Below are positions 22,081 to 33,109 of a stretch of 64,000 nt of DNA, piece by piece. Origin of the DNA: Acanthacorydalis orientalis (lineage: Eukaryota > Arthropoda > Insecta > Megaloptera > Corydalidae); contig CM068317.1 in NCBI GenBank assembly GCA_034766995.1, positions 26,287,501 through 26,351,500 on the forward strand. Direction: 5' to 3'. The first letter of the stretch is position 1; every line of letters starts with the position of its first letter. Made by a program: the position numbers and the translations under genes. The notes beneath the pieces are model-generated. The model was not told where the DNA came from and ran no database searches. It worked only from the letters and a program-made list of their open reading frames with translations.

Positions 22081-23374
22081 CGGGGGTGGTCCCAGAAGTA
22101 CCCGGCCTGACCTAGAGATGGCGGTAGTTGTTTGAAAAATATTACTGTATTAGAAAGTACACAATCTATAAAGCATATGTTTCAAGTTTAAGGACGCCAC
22201 GTTGTTTAGTATTTGTTTGGCAGCCATCAATAGTGAACGTTTTCAGTGAATTTGTGAAAATGGAGAAAATTGGTCATCGTTACGTGATACAATACTTTTA
22301 TTTGAAAGACCTCAGCCCAACCAATATAAAAGCTGAACTGGATTCTACTCTGGGTGAGTCTGCTCCTTCGTTTACAACAGTGAAACATTGGGTAGCAGAG
22401 TTTAAACGAGGCCGTACGAGCTGCCAAGACGAGCATCGCAGTGGTCGACCAAATGAGGTGACGACTCCAGAAATGGTGAAGAAAATCCACAAAGCGGTAC
22501 TGGATGATCGTCGACTGAAAGTGCGCGAGCTAGCAGACATAGTAGGCATTTCAAAAAGTGCGGTACATCGCATATTATCTGAAAATTTGGACATGAGAAA
22601 GCTGTGTGCAAGATGGGTGCCGCGTTTGCTCACACTCGAGCAAAAACAGTGTCGTGAAGATGTTTCATTTGAGTGTTTAGCGAAGTTTCACAGCAACAAA
22701 GCAGAATTTTTGCGCCGCTTCATAACCATGGATGAAACATGGGTCCATCACTTCACACCCGAGACAAAAGAACAATCAAAACAATGGACTGAAAAGGGAG
22801 AACCGGCTCCAAAGAAGGCGAAGACCGTTTCATCTGCAGGCAAGGTCATGACGTCGGTTTTTTGGGATGCGCGTGGGATAATTTTCATTCACTATCTTGA
22901 AAAAGGAAAAACTATCAACGGCGAGTATTATGCGAACTTATTGCAACGTTTGAGCGAAGAAATCAAGCAAAAACGGCCGCATTTGGCTAAGAAAAAAGTG
23001 TTGTTTCATCAAGACAATGCACCAGCTCACAAATCCGTTATTGCAATGGCCAAAATTAATGAATTAAAGTTTGAATTGCTACCTCATGCACCCTATTCGC
23101 CAGATTTAGCCCCCTCGGATTATTTTCTGTTCCCAAACTTGAAAAAATGGCTCAGTGATCAAATATTTCCCAACGATGAAGAAGTGATGTCGGCAGTTAA
23201 TGGGTATTTTGAGGAGCAAGACAGTTCTTATTATAAAAAGGGTATCGAACTTATTGAACATCGCCGGGGAAAGTGTATAGAGCTGAAAGGAGATTATGTT
23301 GAAAAATAATTATATTTTTTTCCAAAATTTTTGTTTTTTCTTTGTTGGGTCGGGTACTTCTGGGACCACTCTCG
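22081..23374 (+). mobile_element. Complete irritans-type mariner with intact transposase
   Basis: 1294 bp between TA dinucleotides (22079-22080, 23375-23376), within TA runs. Terminal repeats begin CGGGGGTGGTCCCAGAAG on the left and CGAGAGTGGTCCCAGAAG on the right when reversed, about 28 bp long with four mismatches. It carries one uninterrupted transposase frame. Both ends and the gene are present, so this copy could be autonomous, although the end mismatches suggest some age or tolerance. Confidence 0.92.
22260..23309 (+). CDS. Mariner transposase, D,D34D, irritans-type
   Basis: Cut-and-paste transposase of 349 aa, the usual length for the family, expected to act in the nucleus on the terminal repeats of its own element. 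I choose the ATG at 22260 (MEKIGHRYVIQYFYLK) because the family starts MEKxEFRxxIxYxFLK there; the 44 codons upstream are in the 5' leader. Residues 1-110 form the paired helix-turn-helix DNA-binding region (SGRPNEV between the two halves). The linker motif is WVPRLL at 119-124 instead of WVPREL. Catalytic residues are D158 (TMDETW), D252 (HQDNAPAH) and D287 (YSPDLAPSDY), with 34 residues between the last two. No stop or frameshift. Resembles Himar1-type irritans transposases; the exact subfamily is inferred from motif similarity. Confidence 0.93.
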   Translation: MEKIGHRYVIQYFYLKDLSPTNIKAELDSTLGESAPSFTTVKHWVAEFKRGRTSCQDEHRSGRPNEVTTPEMVKKIHKAVLDDRRLKVRELADIVGISKSAVHRILSENLDMRKLCARWVPRLLTLEQKQCREDVSFECLAKFHSNKAEFLRRFITMDETWVHHFTPETKEQSKQWTEKGEPAPKKAKTVSSAGKVMTSVFWDARGIIFIHYLEKGKTINGEYYANLLQRLSEEIKQKRPHLAKKKVLFHQDNAPAHKSVIAMAKINELKFELLPHAPYSPDLAPSDYFLFPNLKKWLSDQIFPNDEEVMSAVNGYFEEQDSSYYKKGIELIEHRRGKCIELKGDYVEK

Positions 23375-23376
<2 letters not shown>

Positions 23377-23405
<29 letters not shown>

Positions 23406-23838
23406 TTGGTTTAATCGCAGTTTCGTTATATATGTTATGCACTTTGCATCATAGTAATATTTGAAGATCATTTATAGCTTTCTATGGATATGACAAGAGC
23501 TGAAACTGGCTTTACAAAATAAATACCTGTGAAATTCACAACTACTAAATATGTCTACTACTAATCATGTGAACCAAATTAACGTGTTAGACATATATAT
23601 ATATATACAAATAGATTTCCTGTAATTTGGTGCTCTGAAGATGATGGAATTGCCATCAACATACGTATAAGAAAATAATCAATGATTCACTGAAAAATTT
23701 TGACTAGAATTTTTTTTGTAGTTTATAGGCTGAGAAAAGAATTCATTCGTGAAAGCGAATTTAGATACAGTGTATCAGAACTGTGTTTTGACTTAACATT
23801 AGATTTGGTATTTTACTCTATATTTTACTTGAAATATG

Positions 23839-23882
<44 letters not shown>

Positions 23883-23903
23883 GACAAAAAAAAATAAAAA
23901 TAA

Positions 23904-23967
<64 letters not shown>

Positions 23968-24580
23968 TTGACTATTAATCTATATTTATCACATCTGGTA
24001 CTCAAACTTAACGTTAATTGTTTTACATATTAGAAATTCATTTTAAATTCTATATTAAATAGATATTTAAGTACATGTAACATTTTTTTTAAATTTCTCA
24101 TCATTGAAGTCCGTTCCATATTTATTTTTTTTGTAATTATAAATAAGTTGAGTGTGCTTCCACATGCGTACGTGAGCTTGGTGAGTGCATGAATACGTGT
24201 GCATACAGAAATGAAATCCATCTCCTTATATAATATATATTCGCACGTAAATCACACACATGTAAATAACGCACGTACTATACGACAATAATACTATGTA
24301 TAATTATGTTTATATCCATCTGTATACGTTTTTATTTAGGTAACAATTGTCTGTTGTATACCCAGGGTCTTATTAGTGTATTGTCCAGATGGTCTTAGTC
24401 CTGATCAATAATTCGATTGTTCATCTGTCATAATTAGTTTTGGCTGTTGGTCTATCTTCAGATCAGTTGCCATTTTATGAAAAATCTATCTAGAATAGCT
24501 CGAGAATCGAAAATAATTGCAGCATATAAAAATTAGAGTGCTTTACTACTAAGACCATCAGGACAATATACCTCTATTTA

Positions 24581-24583
<3 letters not shown>
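23377..24583. other. AT-rich sequence with two (TA)n blocks
   Basis: TA runs at 23841-23880 and 23908-23965, separated by an A-rich 27 bp. 24379-24399 (TATTGTCCAGATGGTCTTAG) and 24548-24568 form a 21-bp inverted repeat with one mismatch around about 150 bp, possibly a small inverted-repeat element. No gene recognised. Confidence 0.45.

Positions 24584-24624
<41 letters not shown>
24584..24624. repeat. (TA)n microsatellite at RTE 5' side
   Basis: TA run of about 40 bp that meets the 5'-truncated RTE fragment. Confidence 0.9.
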
Positions 24625-24626
<2 letters not shown>

Positions 24627-25372
24627 CTCGGGAAGACTTGCAAAAGAGGCTAGAAGAACTAAACGATGCCAGTCAAAAAATCGGCCTCGATATGAATCAT
24701 ACAAAGACAAAAGTACTGTTCAATGCGTTTGTCTGTCCGAAGAAAATTGAAATAAAAGGAACGGAAATAGAAGAAGTTACGAAATATGTCTATCTAGGCC
24801 AGCTTATCAACAGAGATGGATCATTCACTGAAGAAGTAAATAGGAGAATAAAAATGGGATGGAGCTCTTTTGGACGAAACGCCTCGATATTTAAATCAAC
24901 AATCCCGCTCTGTTTAAAGAAACAAGTATTTGATCAGTGTATACTACCGGTCCTTACCTACGGCACCGAAACATGGGTGCTTAACGCCAAAATAGTTCAA
25001 AGGCTTCGAACAACACAACGAAGTATGGAAAGATGCATGTTGAGAATAACAAGAAAAGATAGAAAAAGAATAGAATGGATACGAAAACAAACAGGAGTCA
25101 CAGATATAATAAGAAGAGTAAATAGTCTGAAATGGAAATGGGTGGGACATATCGCAAGAAGAGAAGACAATCGATGGACAAGAGAAATTATTGACTGGGA
25201 ACCAAGGAATGTAAAAAGACCCAGAAAGAGATCAATGAACAGATGGGATAAGGATATTAAAAACTTTTTTGGAAATCTGCGAAAAAGAGAGGCACTGAAT
25301 CGAACAAAATGGAAAATTATGGAAGAGGCTTTCATCCAGCAGTGGATTAACAGAGGCTGAAGATGATGATGA
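24625..25372 (+). mobile_element. RTE-type LINE fragment 2 (longest)
   Basis: 5'-truncated copy with about 240 codons of reverse transcriptase C-terminus and a (GAT)n tail (GCTGAAGATGATGATGAT). Both sides are (TA)n tracts. A short tandem-repeat tail in place of poly-A is usual for RTE-clade elements. Serves as the reference for the shorter copies at 10707, 29811 and 63313. Confidence 0.9.
24638..25360 (+). pseudogene. RTE-clade reverse transcriptase, C-terminal part
   Basis: Open for 240 codons to a normal stop. It begins inside the RT domain (LQKRLEELNDASQKIGLDMN and KTKVLF), continues with YLGQLINRDGSFTEEVNRRI and the thumb, then the C-terminal region PVLTYGTETWVLNAK, RRVNSLKWKWVGHIARREDN and RPRKRSMNRWDKDIKNF. 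The endonuclease and the catalytic YADD part of RT are missing because of 5' truncation. The upstream frame runs into (TA)n, so there is no proper start and the fragment cannot support retrotransposition. Conserved reading frame suggests a fairly young insertion. Confidence 0.88.
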
Positions 25373-25392
25373 TATATATTTATGTATATATA

Positions 25393-25447
<55 letters not shown>
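25373..25447. repeat. (TA)n microsatellite at RTE 3' side
   Basis: Imperfect TA run with a few TTTATA interruptions, directly after the (GAT)n tail. Confidence 0.9.
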
Positions 25448-25448
<1 letters not shown>

Positions 25449-25974
25449 AAGTAATATTATGTACAGTAAGTATAATATAAACGAAACAACGATAAAAATC
25501 ACTTTGGTGTATCGTTTTTAAATTTGGAGACTGACTGAAGAGGAATAAAATGAAAACTGAAGATTTAAAGATGAATGAGATAATCTAATTGATATCAATA
25601 TAGAATGGGTGCAGATGTGAACGATATAGAAAGCGAGCAACACATTATGTATGATCAAGTGTGAAGAATGAATGAAGGGAATGTATAAAAACAAGCAATC
25701 GAATCATAGATGTTAATAATAGAAATAGAATGTACAGAAGGAAACTTAATAACAGTATAGTAGAACAACATGTAAGAATGGGAAGTAGGTATCGGACAAC
25801 GCTTAAAGGCGTTCTAAACCAATTCGAAGTAGTAGAGTAATATGACTGCTAGATACGAACGCAGTGGTTAGCGCCTGTTATCTTGTATGTTCTCCCTACT
25901 TACATTTTTACATGTCTTGAACTCATAAACAAACGCATACATTGTTCGTGTAGGTTGGTATGTATATGTGTATA

Positions 25975-26044
<70 letters not shown>

Positions 26045-26180
26045 TATGCATGTATGTATGTATATAATCCATGTAGTTTATATATTTACCAATACGAATC
26101 TAACTAAACTAATCAACACAGCCGGGTAACTCTCCGAGCGTTCGATAAGAATCCTATATTGGAAAGGAATATTTGAAAGA
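25448..26180. other. Unassigned sequence with (TA)n block
   Basis: TA and TGTA repeats at 25965-26066. The rest is AT-rich, purine-rich on the plus strand from 25530 to 25800, and without recognised features. Confidence 0.35.
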
Positions 26181-26820
26181 CATTGTATTATTTAAATTTA
26201 TGATAATTGAATATTGTCGACAAATCAACGCTAAGTAGAATTAAATAATTGAACCGCGGCGACACGTGAATAAATAAATAAATAAATAAATGAAAAACAA
26301 TAAACATGCGACGACGTATTGGTCGTCGATTGTTCTCCGTCCGTGGCCCACCTGATCGTAGATAGCGCGTACAACGCGACAACGGTGCATGCCCTCTGCC
26401 GCTCGGCCGAAATCCGTGCGATGCGAGCCACGTCATTACATATTCCGGTCGGGTGTTATTCTTTAGCTGATAGACGAGTCGATTAGAGGAGGCTCTTTCG
26501 CTGTCTTCGACGGGCTACGTTTTATTTTGGGGCCGTGTGAAAGAACTGTTCGTTTGCGAATTATTTCAATTATTTCGACAACGAAACATTGCCGATCGAT
26601 AATGCTTTTTTGCGTATTTTATACGTCACATTTGTAGAATGCATAATTCGAGGACGTCTCGCACATGACAGTTCGCGCGATCGGCAGTGAAACGATGACA
26701 TTTCAATGTACGTTTACGAAATACGCCGTGCTACAAATCATACAAATGCTCGGCGAGAACGCTCGGTGAAAAAAGAGAAAGAGCAAGTCTGCTGTGCGCA
26801 TTGTACCACGTGTTACCAAT
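26181..26820. other. CpG-rich unique island
   Basis: After a short TAAA repeat at 26270-26292 the sequence becomes rich in GC and CpG (many CGCG, GCGA and CGTC words) up to the TA block at 26825. No long conserved frame; the 66-82 codon minus-strand frames have no motif. It is unlike any repeat in the window and may be conserved host non-coding DNA, a promoter or a 5' exon. Confidence 0.4.
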
Positions 26821-26821
26821 A

Positions 26822-26824
<3 letters not shown>

Positions 26825-26888
<64 letters not shown>

Positions 26889-26895
26889 GTGTGTG
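26825..26895. repeat. (TA)n / (TG)n microsatellite
   Basis: About 60 bp of TA, then GTGTGTGAGTGTGTG. Confidence 0.9.
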
Positions 26896-26929
26896 AGTGT
26901 GTGTAAGACATGCTCTATACCCACGAAAG

Positions 26930-27246
<317 letters not shown>

Positions 27247-27868
27247 TCAATTAATTTAAAAACCTTCAAGCTTTTATTCGATACATTCACTATTCGGTGT
27301 TCATTTATTCAATGTGTTTCAACTGAAAATTATTAGATTAAAATTTATTAAAAATGACAACAATAGTACGTGTTCTTCTACAAGTCTCATTTCTCTCCAC
27401 TACTACCGTACTCTGTCATTTCGGGCAATCGTTAGTAAAAATGAAAGAAGACGAGTATCGCCTGCAACTTATTGCTATCAAGGAATGATGATTTAAATTG
27501 AAAATTCGATGCACTCAACTAAATAAAGATTTTTGTTCTAATTATAGTTCAGTATAACTGATGGTGGTGTTCGATTATTGTTTAATGCTCTCTATAACTA
27601 ATGTGTTGACTAGTGAAATATTTTTTTAGAATAAGCAGAATGAACAAGTATGACACGGACTTAATACGGCATATCCTCAAAGCGTTGTAACACAAAAAAT
27701 AATAGTTTTTTCGCTTTCAGTCAAATAAAATAAAAAGTGAACAGCGTTTTTGTAATACTGCGTGTTAGTGCAGTTTTTCAATCACCTGTAAAACACATGT
27801 GGAAACAGTACACAAATATAGGACTCATTTTGTTAAACGTCATACATTACAATTTGTTTGGGATGTCT
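27247..27868. other. AT-rich sequence, nothing recognised
   Basis: No coding or transposon signal that I can support. Confidence 0.4.
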
Positions 27869-27877
27869 AATGTATCA

Positions 27878-27934
27878 CGGGCGCTAATGACTTTAGCTGT
27901 CGAAGCGTCCTAAAACCCCAATAACTAAACATCG
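27878..27934 (+). mobile_element. Hairpin retroposon, copy 2 (57 bp)
   Basis: Between direct repeats AATGTATCA (27869-27877 and 27935-27943). It starts at the hairpin: GGGCGCT pairs with AGCGTCC (one G-U in RNA) around an 18-nt loop, followed by TAAAACCCCAATAACTAAAC. It corresponds to the 3' part of copies 1 and 3 and is 5'-truncated relative to them, as expected for target-primed reverse transcription. Confidence 0.7.
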
Positions 27935-27943
27935 AATGTATCA

Positions 27944-28389
27944 ACAACATGTATCAAAACAACAACAAACAACACAATGTATTAAACAAGTTTGTTTATT
28001 TCTACAAGATAGAAACACGGAGTTTCATTGGAATATACTGTTACATACTGTTTCATTGGAATCGACGAACATGACGATTCAAGAAACATTAGAAATGATC
28101 CGGAATGAAAATGGATAACATGCTACTTGTAGAGTGTAGCAGAGAGAGAGAGAGAGATGTTGCAAGGAGGTGGTCTACCCGAAAAACAGATTTTGTATTA
28201 TGGAAATTTCACGATGAAATTATTTTTTATATATAGACAGATAATTAAACTCACTCTGTATTTTTTTCTTACTACAAATGGAAAAATAAAGATATTATTA
28301 ATATCCAAAACACTTCTTAAAGATTATTTCAGTTAATTAAAAAAATTAACTTTTATAACAAGAAAAATCGGTATGTACAGTTCGATATA
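27944..28389. other. Unassigned spacer
   Basis: Contains a short (GA) run at 28140-28157 and an open frame of 60 codons at 27936-28118 without known motif. Confidence 0.35.
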
Positions 28390-29135
28390 TTAGGTTGGTA
28401 CAAAAATAATTGCGGTGTTTACGTATCGAGTATAAAGGCGAATATATCAGTTAAAAAAAATTATTAATCAAAATAAAGACCATTGGTCTGCACATATTTC
28501 TTCCAACGGGAAATATGTTTGTTTATTCTTAAAAGATAGAATTATGGAGTTCTGTAATGAACGAATTCATAGACAACGCTTTGAACTGATGCTTGATTTT
28601 TGAAAACCTTCTCTCTTAGGAAATTACTCAAATGTTTAAACAGATGACAATCTGCCGGAGATAGGTCCGGAGAAGAAGGTGGGTGAGATAAGCTTTCATA
28701 ATCCAGTTTATTTAATTTCTTTACAGTCAATGAAATGATATTTGATCTTTGAAAACTTTCTCTACTAGGAAATTCCTAAAATGTTTAAAAAAATATAATC
28801 TCTCGGAGACAGATCCGGAGAATAAGGTGGGCTAGGTAAGATTTCATGACTCAATTTACTTAATTTTTTTAGTCATTTGTGAGATGTGTGGCCGGTGGTT
28901 GTAATGAAGAAAAATTGATACTCTTTGATTGACTAATGTTGGGCGCAAACGATACAACTTCCCATGCATTTTTTTCAATTTCCTGATAATATTTTTCTGC
29001 TGTTATTGTTTCACCAGGATTTAAGAAGTTGTAGTGAATGGTGCCACTTGCCGACCACCAAACAGTGAACGTAATCTTTTTTCATGAAGCTCCGGTTTAG
29101 AAAACTGTTTTGGTAATTCTCTTCGGTAAACTGTG
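28390..29135 (-). mobile_element. Cecropia-type mariner 3' part with internal tandem duplication
   Basis: Left end TTAGGTTGGTACAAAA next to TA (28388-28389). The minus strand holds the transposase C-terminal half: 28542-28730 reads KKLNKLDYESLSHPPSSPDL and SPADCHLFKHLSNFL. The segment about 28565-28733 is repeated, diverged, at 28738-28890, so the third-Asp region occurs twice. Upstream parts follow to NPGETITAEKYYQEIEKN (near 28975-29035) and the sequence stops matching near 29135. The other end and the N-terminal half are missing. Confidence 0.8.
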
Positions 29136-29545
29136 ACTATGATTTATTAAGTTAACGTATAACTAGAAAAAGAATTAAAACAATAAAACTGAACATTTAA
29201 TAATATAATTTTTAGGTACAATATCACTTATTGTTTATACATTATTAGCAAATTAGCTATAAATATCCTGTATTGATATTCAGTTATTATTTCATTGGAT
29301 TTTGGTATAACATATTTTTTCTCTAAGGATAAAATTGAATAAATTTCTTCAGGCGTCCACTCTATATGTATTGAAATAGAATTGACTCAAATAGCATTAT
29401 TTACCCCATGAAATACGAATTAATTGAAATTCGATATCACCAAAAAATACTATTTATTTTTCAGCTTAACATAACAATAAAATTACAAATTAAACAAATA
29501 GTCCTGTAGAGTATGAAATTTTTCGAAACATTCTGGTAGATAGTT
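29136..29545. other. AT-rich spacer, nothing recognised
   Basis: No supported features. Confidence 0.4.
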
Positions 29546-29678
29546 TATGTTTGAGGGGGAGGAACCTATCTTTCCTCCCGGCACTTAGACTCGAGGTCCA
29601 TTCCCTCAGCTGATCAAAACTACTCGGGAAGTCTCGCTTCCTTCCAGAAGCCTATCAGCCTGCTCAACTCATGTATAT

Positions 29679-29680
<2 letters not shown>
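29546..29680 (-). mobile_element. LINE 3' end, third copy, cut at (TA)n
   Basis: On the minus strand this is the last ~130 bp of the LINE at 7346 and 19005 ([12 protein letters not shown], the AAGTGCCGGGAGG tail region and CTCAAACATAAACTATC). Its 5' side changes directly into the TA tract that starts near 29681. Confidence 0.8.
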
Positions 29681-29730
<50 letters not shown>

Positions 29731-29774
29731 TGTATATATATATATATATATGTACATATATATATATATACATA

Positions 29775-29810
<36 letters not shown>
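29681..29810. repeat. (TA)n microsatellite
   Basis: About 130 bp of TA with TACATA and TGTATA interruptions between two LINE fragments. Confidence 0.92.
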
Positions 29811-29816
<6 letters not shown>

Positions 29817-30003
29817 TATTAATTGGGAACCAAGGAATATGAAAAGACCGAGAAAGAGACCAATGAACAGATGGGGTAAGGATATTAAAAACTTTCTTGG
29901 AAAACTGTGGAAAAGAGAGGCACTGAATCGAACAAAATGGAAAATCATGGAAGAGGTCTTTATCCAGCAGTGGATTGACAGGGGCTGAAAATGATGATGA
30001 TGA
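29811..30003 (+). mobile_element. RTE-type LINE fragment 3
   Basis: Last ~65 codons of the RTE frame ([20 protein letters not shown], then [18 protein letters not shown]) and an intact (GAT)n tail. TA tracts abut both ends. Confidence 0.88.
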
Positions 30004-30023
30004 TATATATATATACACACATG

Positions 30024-30077
<54 letters not shown>

Positions 30078-30099
30078 AGTGTGTGTGTGAGTGTGTACA
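30004..30099. repeat. (TA)n / (TG)n microsatellite
   Basis: TA run with CACACATG interruption, then TG-rich repeats. Confidence 0.9.
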
Positions 30100-30605
30100 G
30101 TGACTATGTTTCAAGAGAAATTAGCTCAACGATATGACGGCGGCACTTAAAGCATTTAAATCATCATTTGACTTCCAATTGGGGTAAATTACTATTAATT
30201 CGATTTTTTTCGTTAGTTTTTTTTTATTATTTTTTTTTGTAAATATTTTATGTTTTTATATTTTGAGTGTGAGTACACCTGACGTGGCGTGGCCACTCTG
30301 TTTAAAAAGGTGATTAATTTTTCAGTCCGATAGACCGGAATCGATGTGAATTTCATTTTCAATCAAACAAGAATTTTTGTTTCACTAAAAAGCGATTACC
30401 TTTAACTTTAAATATTCTGTTATAGAATTGGTTATAAGCTAATCGTTTCATAAAAAATACTCTCCTAACAAGCGTTTAACAAGCATATAATGACAAATCG
30501 TTTTAAAATATTTCAAATAAAAAAATCACCTACACGAATTTCATTTTAATAGATTTGTTAGTTTAGATGTTTGTCCGTTATAGATTATTTCGAATTTATC
30601 ATATA
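30100..30605. other. AT-rich spacer, nothing recognised
   Basis: No supported features. Confidence 0.4.
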
Positions 30606-30607
30606 TA

Positions 30608-31336
30608 CGAAATCCGTTTGATAACTTTGATAAATTTCTATGATTTGGCGCCATCATTTAATTGTTAAGCGACGCTGTGTTCACGTTCTATAGATGTTCG
30701 AATCGAGCATTGTAGTAGTTGCTGCAAAAATTGAAAAAATGCAGGCCTTTTTCGTCACTGTGGATGAAACATGGATCGACCTCTACACACCTGAATAGCA
30801 CCGAAGTAGCAGTTAAAGTAGTGGACAATGACTATTGAAAGTCCACCGAAGAAGGCAAGACCTTTTTGTCGGCTAGGAAGGTGACGGCCACTGTTTTTTG
30901 GGATTCTCAAGGAATCATCCTGATTGACTACTTAATGAAGGGAAAAACGATAACAGGAGCCTATTATACAATATTATTGGACCGTTTGAAAGAAGAGCTA
31001 AAACAAGAACAGCCAAGATTGTCGCACAAAAATGTGTTCTTCCACCAGGACAACGCGCCGTCCCACAAATTTACCGTCGCAATGGCAAAACCGTACGAAT
31101 TTCGATTCGAAATGATTCCTCACCCTATTCTCCGGACTTGGCTCCGTGCGACTCGTTCCTCGTCTCAAACCTGGAAATTTGTCTCGATAGGAAGAAATTC
31201 TCGTCAACAATGTGTATTTTACATACAATCTAGACCAAGTGTTTAATCCTCAATGGAGGATCCTCTATCTCGAAAAATAAAATTTCACAAAAACGGTGTT
31301 CAACTTGTTTTTGCCATACTTATCAAACGACCCACG
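30608..31336 (+). mobile_element. Irritans-like mariner lacking the DNA-binding half
   Basis: Bordered by TA on both sides (30606-30607, 31337-31338). Ends CGAAATCCGTTTGATAAC (left) and CGTGGGTCGTTTGATAAG (right, reversed). At 729 bp it is internally deleted: after about 120 bp of leader the transposase resumes just before the first catalytic Asp (FVTVDETWIDLYTPE). Continues in 30866-31246. Confidence 0.8.
30758..31246 (+). pseudogene. Mariner transposase catalytic half, frameshifted
   Basis: Asp 1 lies in VDETWIDLYTPE, followed at once by a stop. The frame 30866-31246 carries SARKVTATVFWDSQGIILID, KGKTITGAYYTILLDRLKEE and Asp 2 in FFHQDNAPSHK. It shifts frame near HPILRTW, so the YSPDLAPCDxFL motif with Asp 3 is read in another frame near 31125-31165. 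The N-terminal helix-turn-helix region is absent. Not functional. Confidence 0.8.
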
Positions 31337-31338
31337 TA

Positions 31339-32065
31339 CTTAAAATGTTGGTTCGAGCAATTAATTCAAACTAAATAATGTATTTATTTTTCAATGTTAT
31401 AAAATTAATTGCTTAATACTGTATGTCATTTTTTTGTTATTAATAAAATTCATTGCCCTGAATGTGTTTCATGTTACAATAAATTTTAATTGAAGTCAGA
31501 CTTGCTGATTACTGCTAACCTCCACGTGCCACTGAAAAATATAAATTTATTTCCAGTAACCTCCAAAATAGAGAATGTACAAAATAATTCATTTTGTCCT
31601 TTTTTTAATATTAACAGTATACTACATTATACATATTAATTTCCAACAGATGAAAATGCAATAATTTTAATTTATACAATAATTATACTTGTTAAATGTG
31701 AAAGGTGTAATATAAACGCTATTATAGTTAAGTAATAAGTATAATGGACTAAATACAAATGAGTTTAAAATCGACTTTATTGCATATATACTTTTTGATT
31801 ACGGAAGAAATTGTTCTGAATATTATAAGTGAATGTCACGTAAATTTCCTAGAATTTCAAGAAAAACGAAAGTCATGGATTGTAAATCTGTCGTGAAAGA
31901 ATAATTATTGTTCAATTATTAATTGTTGTTATTGTTCAATATCGGGTTGCACCGACTGTAGTTAATGAAACTATTTATTGGGTTTTAACTGTATATAAAG
32001 ATATTTAATGTTGAACTAATTTTTATAAAGTTTGACTATAGTTGGCGCACTCGAGTCAGGTAAAC
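31339..32065. other. AT-rich spacer, nothing recognised
   Basis: No supported features. Confidence 0.4.
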
Positions 32066-32069
32066 TTAA

Positions 32070-32774
32070 GGGGACCTGGTGGTCTAGCGGCCTAAAATTT
32101 AAGCTATTTTAAAAATTTTTTTTCTATATGAGGGTAATGAATAATGCTTTCAAATTTTTTTACACTTATTTCATTACTAATAAACTACACAAAAATGAAA
32201 ATAAAGACAAAAAAAATTTTTTTTTAATTAGAAAAATGACGCTGGTCTCCCTCTCTAAAAAAATGGAATTGCGTGGTGAATGATGATTTATCTCTCCCTC
32301 TGATCTGAAATAAAACAATTGACGAATTTTTAATTAGTATAAGTATAGCTATCGCAGGAAGTAGAATAAAAAAAAAATTTGACAAAATGGCGCGTAGTCA
32401 AAAGTACAAGTTTCAAAAAGGCCAGTATTTTTGAATGTTTTGTTAATAAAAAAAATATAAATATTTTACGGAAACTATTAGTTTTACTTCCAGCGAGAGC
32501 TAGAACTATTCAGAATAACATATTAAAATTTCAGACAAATCGGTCAAGTAGTTTTTTTTTCTGGCCCCCGCAAGACGAAAAAAAGTAGTTTCGAGATAAA
32601 CGCGTTTAAAGTTTCAAGCAAGTATATTCTCAAGAAACTGACCTGACCTTCTAATGGGCTGTAGATCCTGAAATACTCTGAATTTCGTCATCAAATTTTA
32701 ACAGTATATTTTTAAGATACTATACTTTCGAAAAAAAAATCGATTTTTCGAAAATTCTAGACCACCGGGTCCCC
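32070..32774. mobile_element. TTAA-flanked non-autonomous DNA element, type 2
   Basis: TTAA on both sides (32066-32069 and 32775-32778). Terminal inverted repeats GGGGACCTGGTGGTCTAG (left) and GGGGACCCGGTGGTCTAG (right, reversed), 17 of 18 identical. The 705-bp interior is AT-rich, with poly-T near 32215-32225 and TCGAAAAAAAAATCGATTTT near the right end. The 69-codon frame at 32379-32588 has no known motif. Superfamily uncertain: TTAA fits piggyBac-like elements, but the GGGG start does not match their usual CCC. Confidence 0.75.
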
Positions 32775-33109
32775 TTAATAATTCGCTTAAGTTTAAATGC
32801 ATTAATGAGTTAGTTTTGTTGTCTGTATTAAGCATGAGTATTTAATAAATAAAAGTAGATTAACACGTCTAAACCAACCATCTGTACAAGTACAGTAAAT
32901 GCTGTTATATTTGTGTATTATTTAATAATTATTTATGTTAGTTAAGTTATGAACAATTTAAGGTACATTTGCTATAAAAATAACTTGATACGAATTTAAC
33001 TGTTTGTTTTCAGATTTGAGTTAGATATTCCAATCTACCTTCTCAGTGAAATATATCCTCAAACGTTTTAGTGCTACGCAGTACGATTTTCCTGTTCATA
33101 AGTTATACC

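Noticed and set aside
22298..22633. Minus-strand frames inside the intact mariner transposase
   Set aside because: Antisense shadows of a well-supported plus-strand gene.
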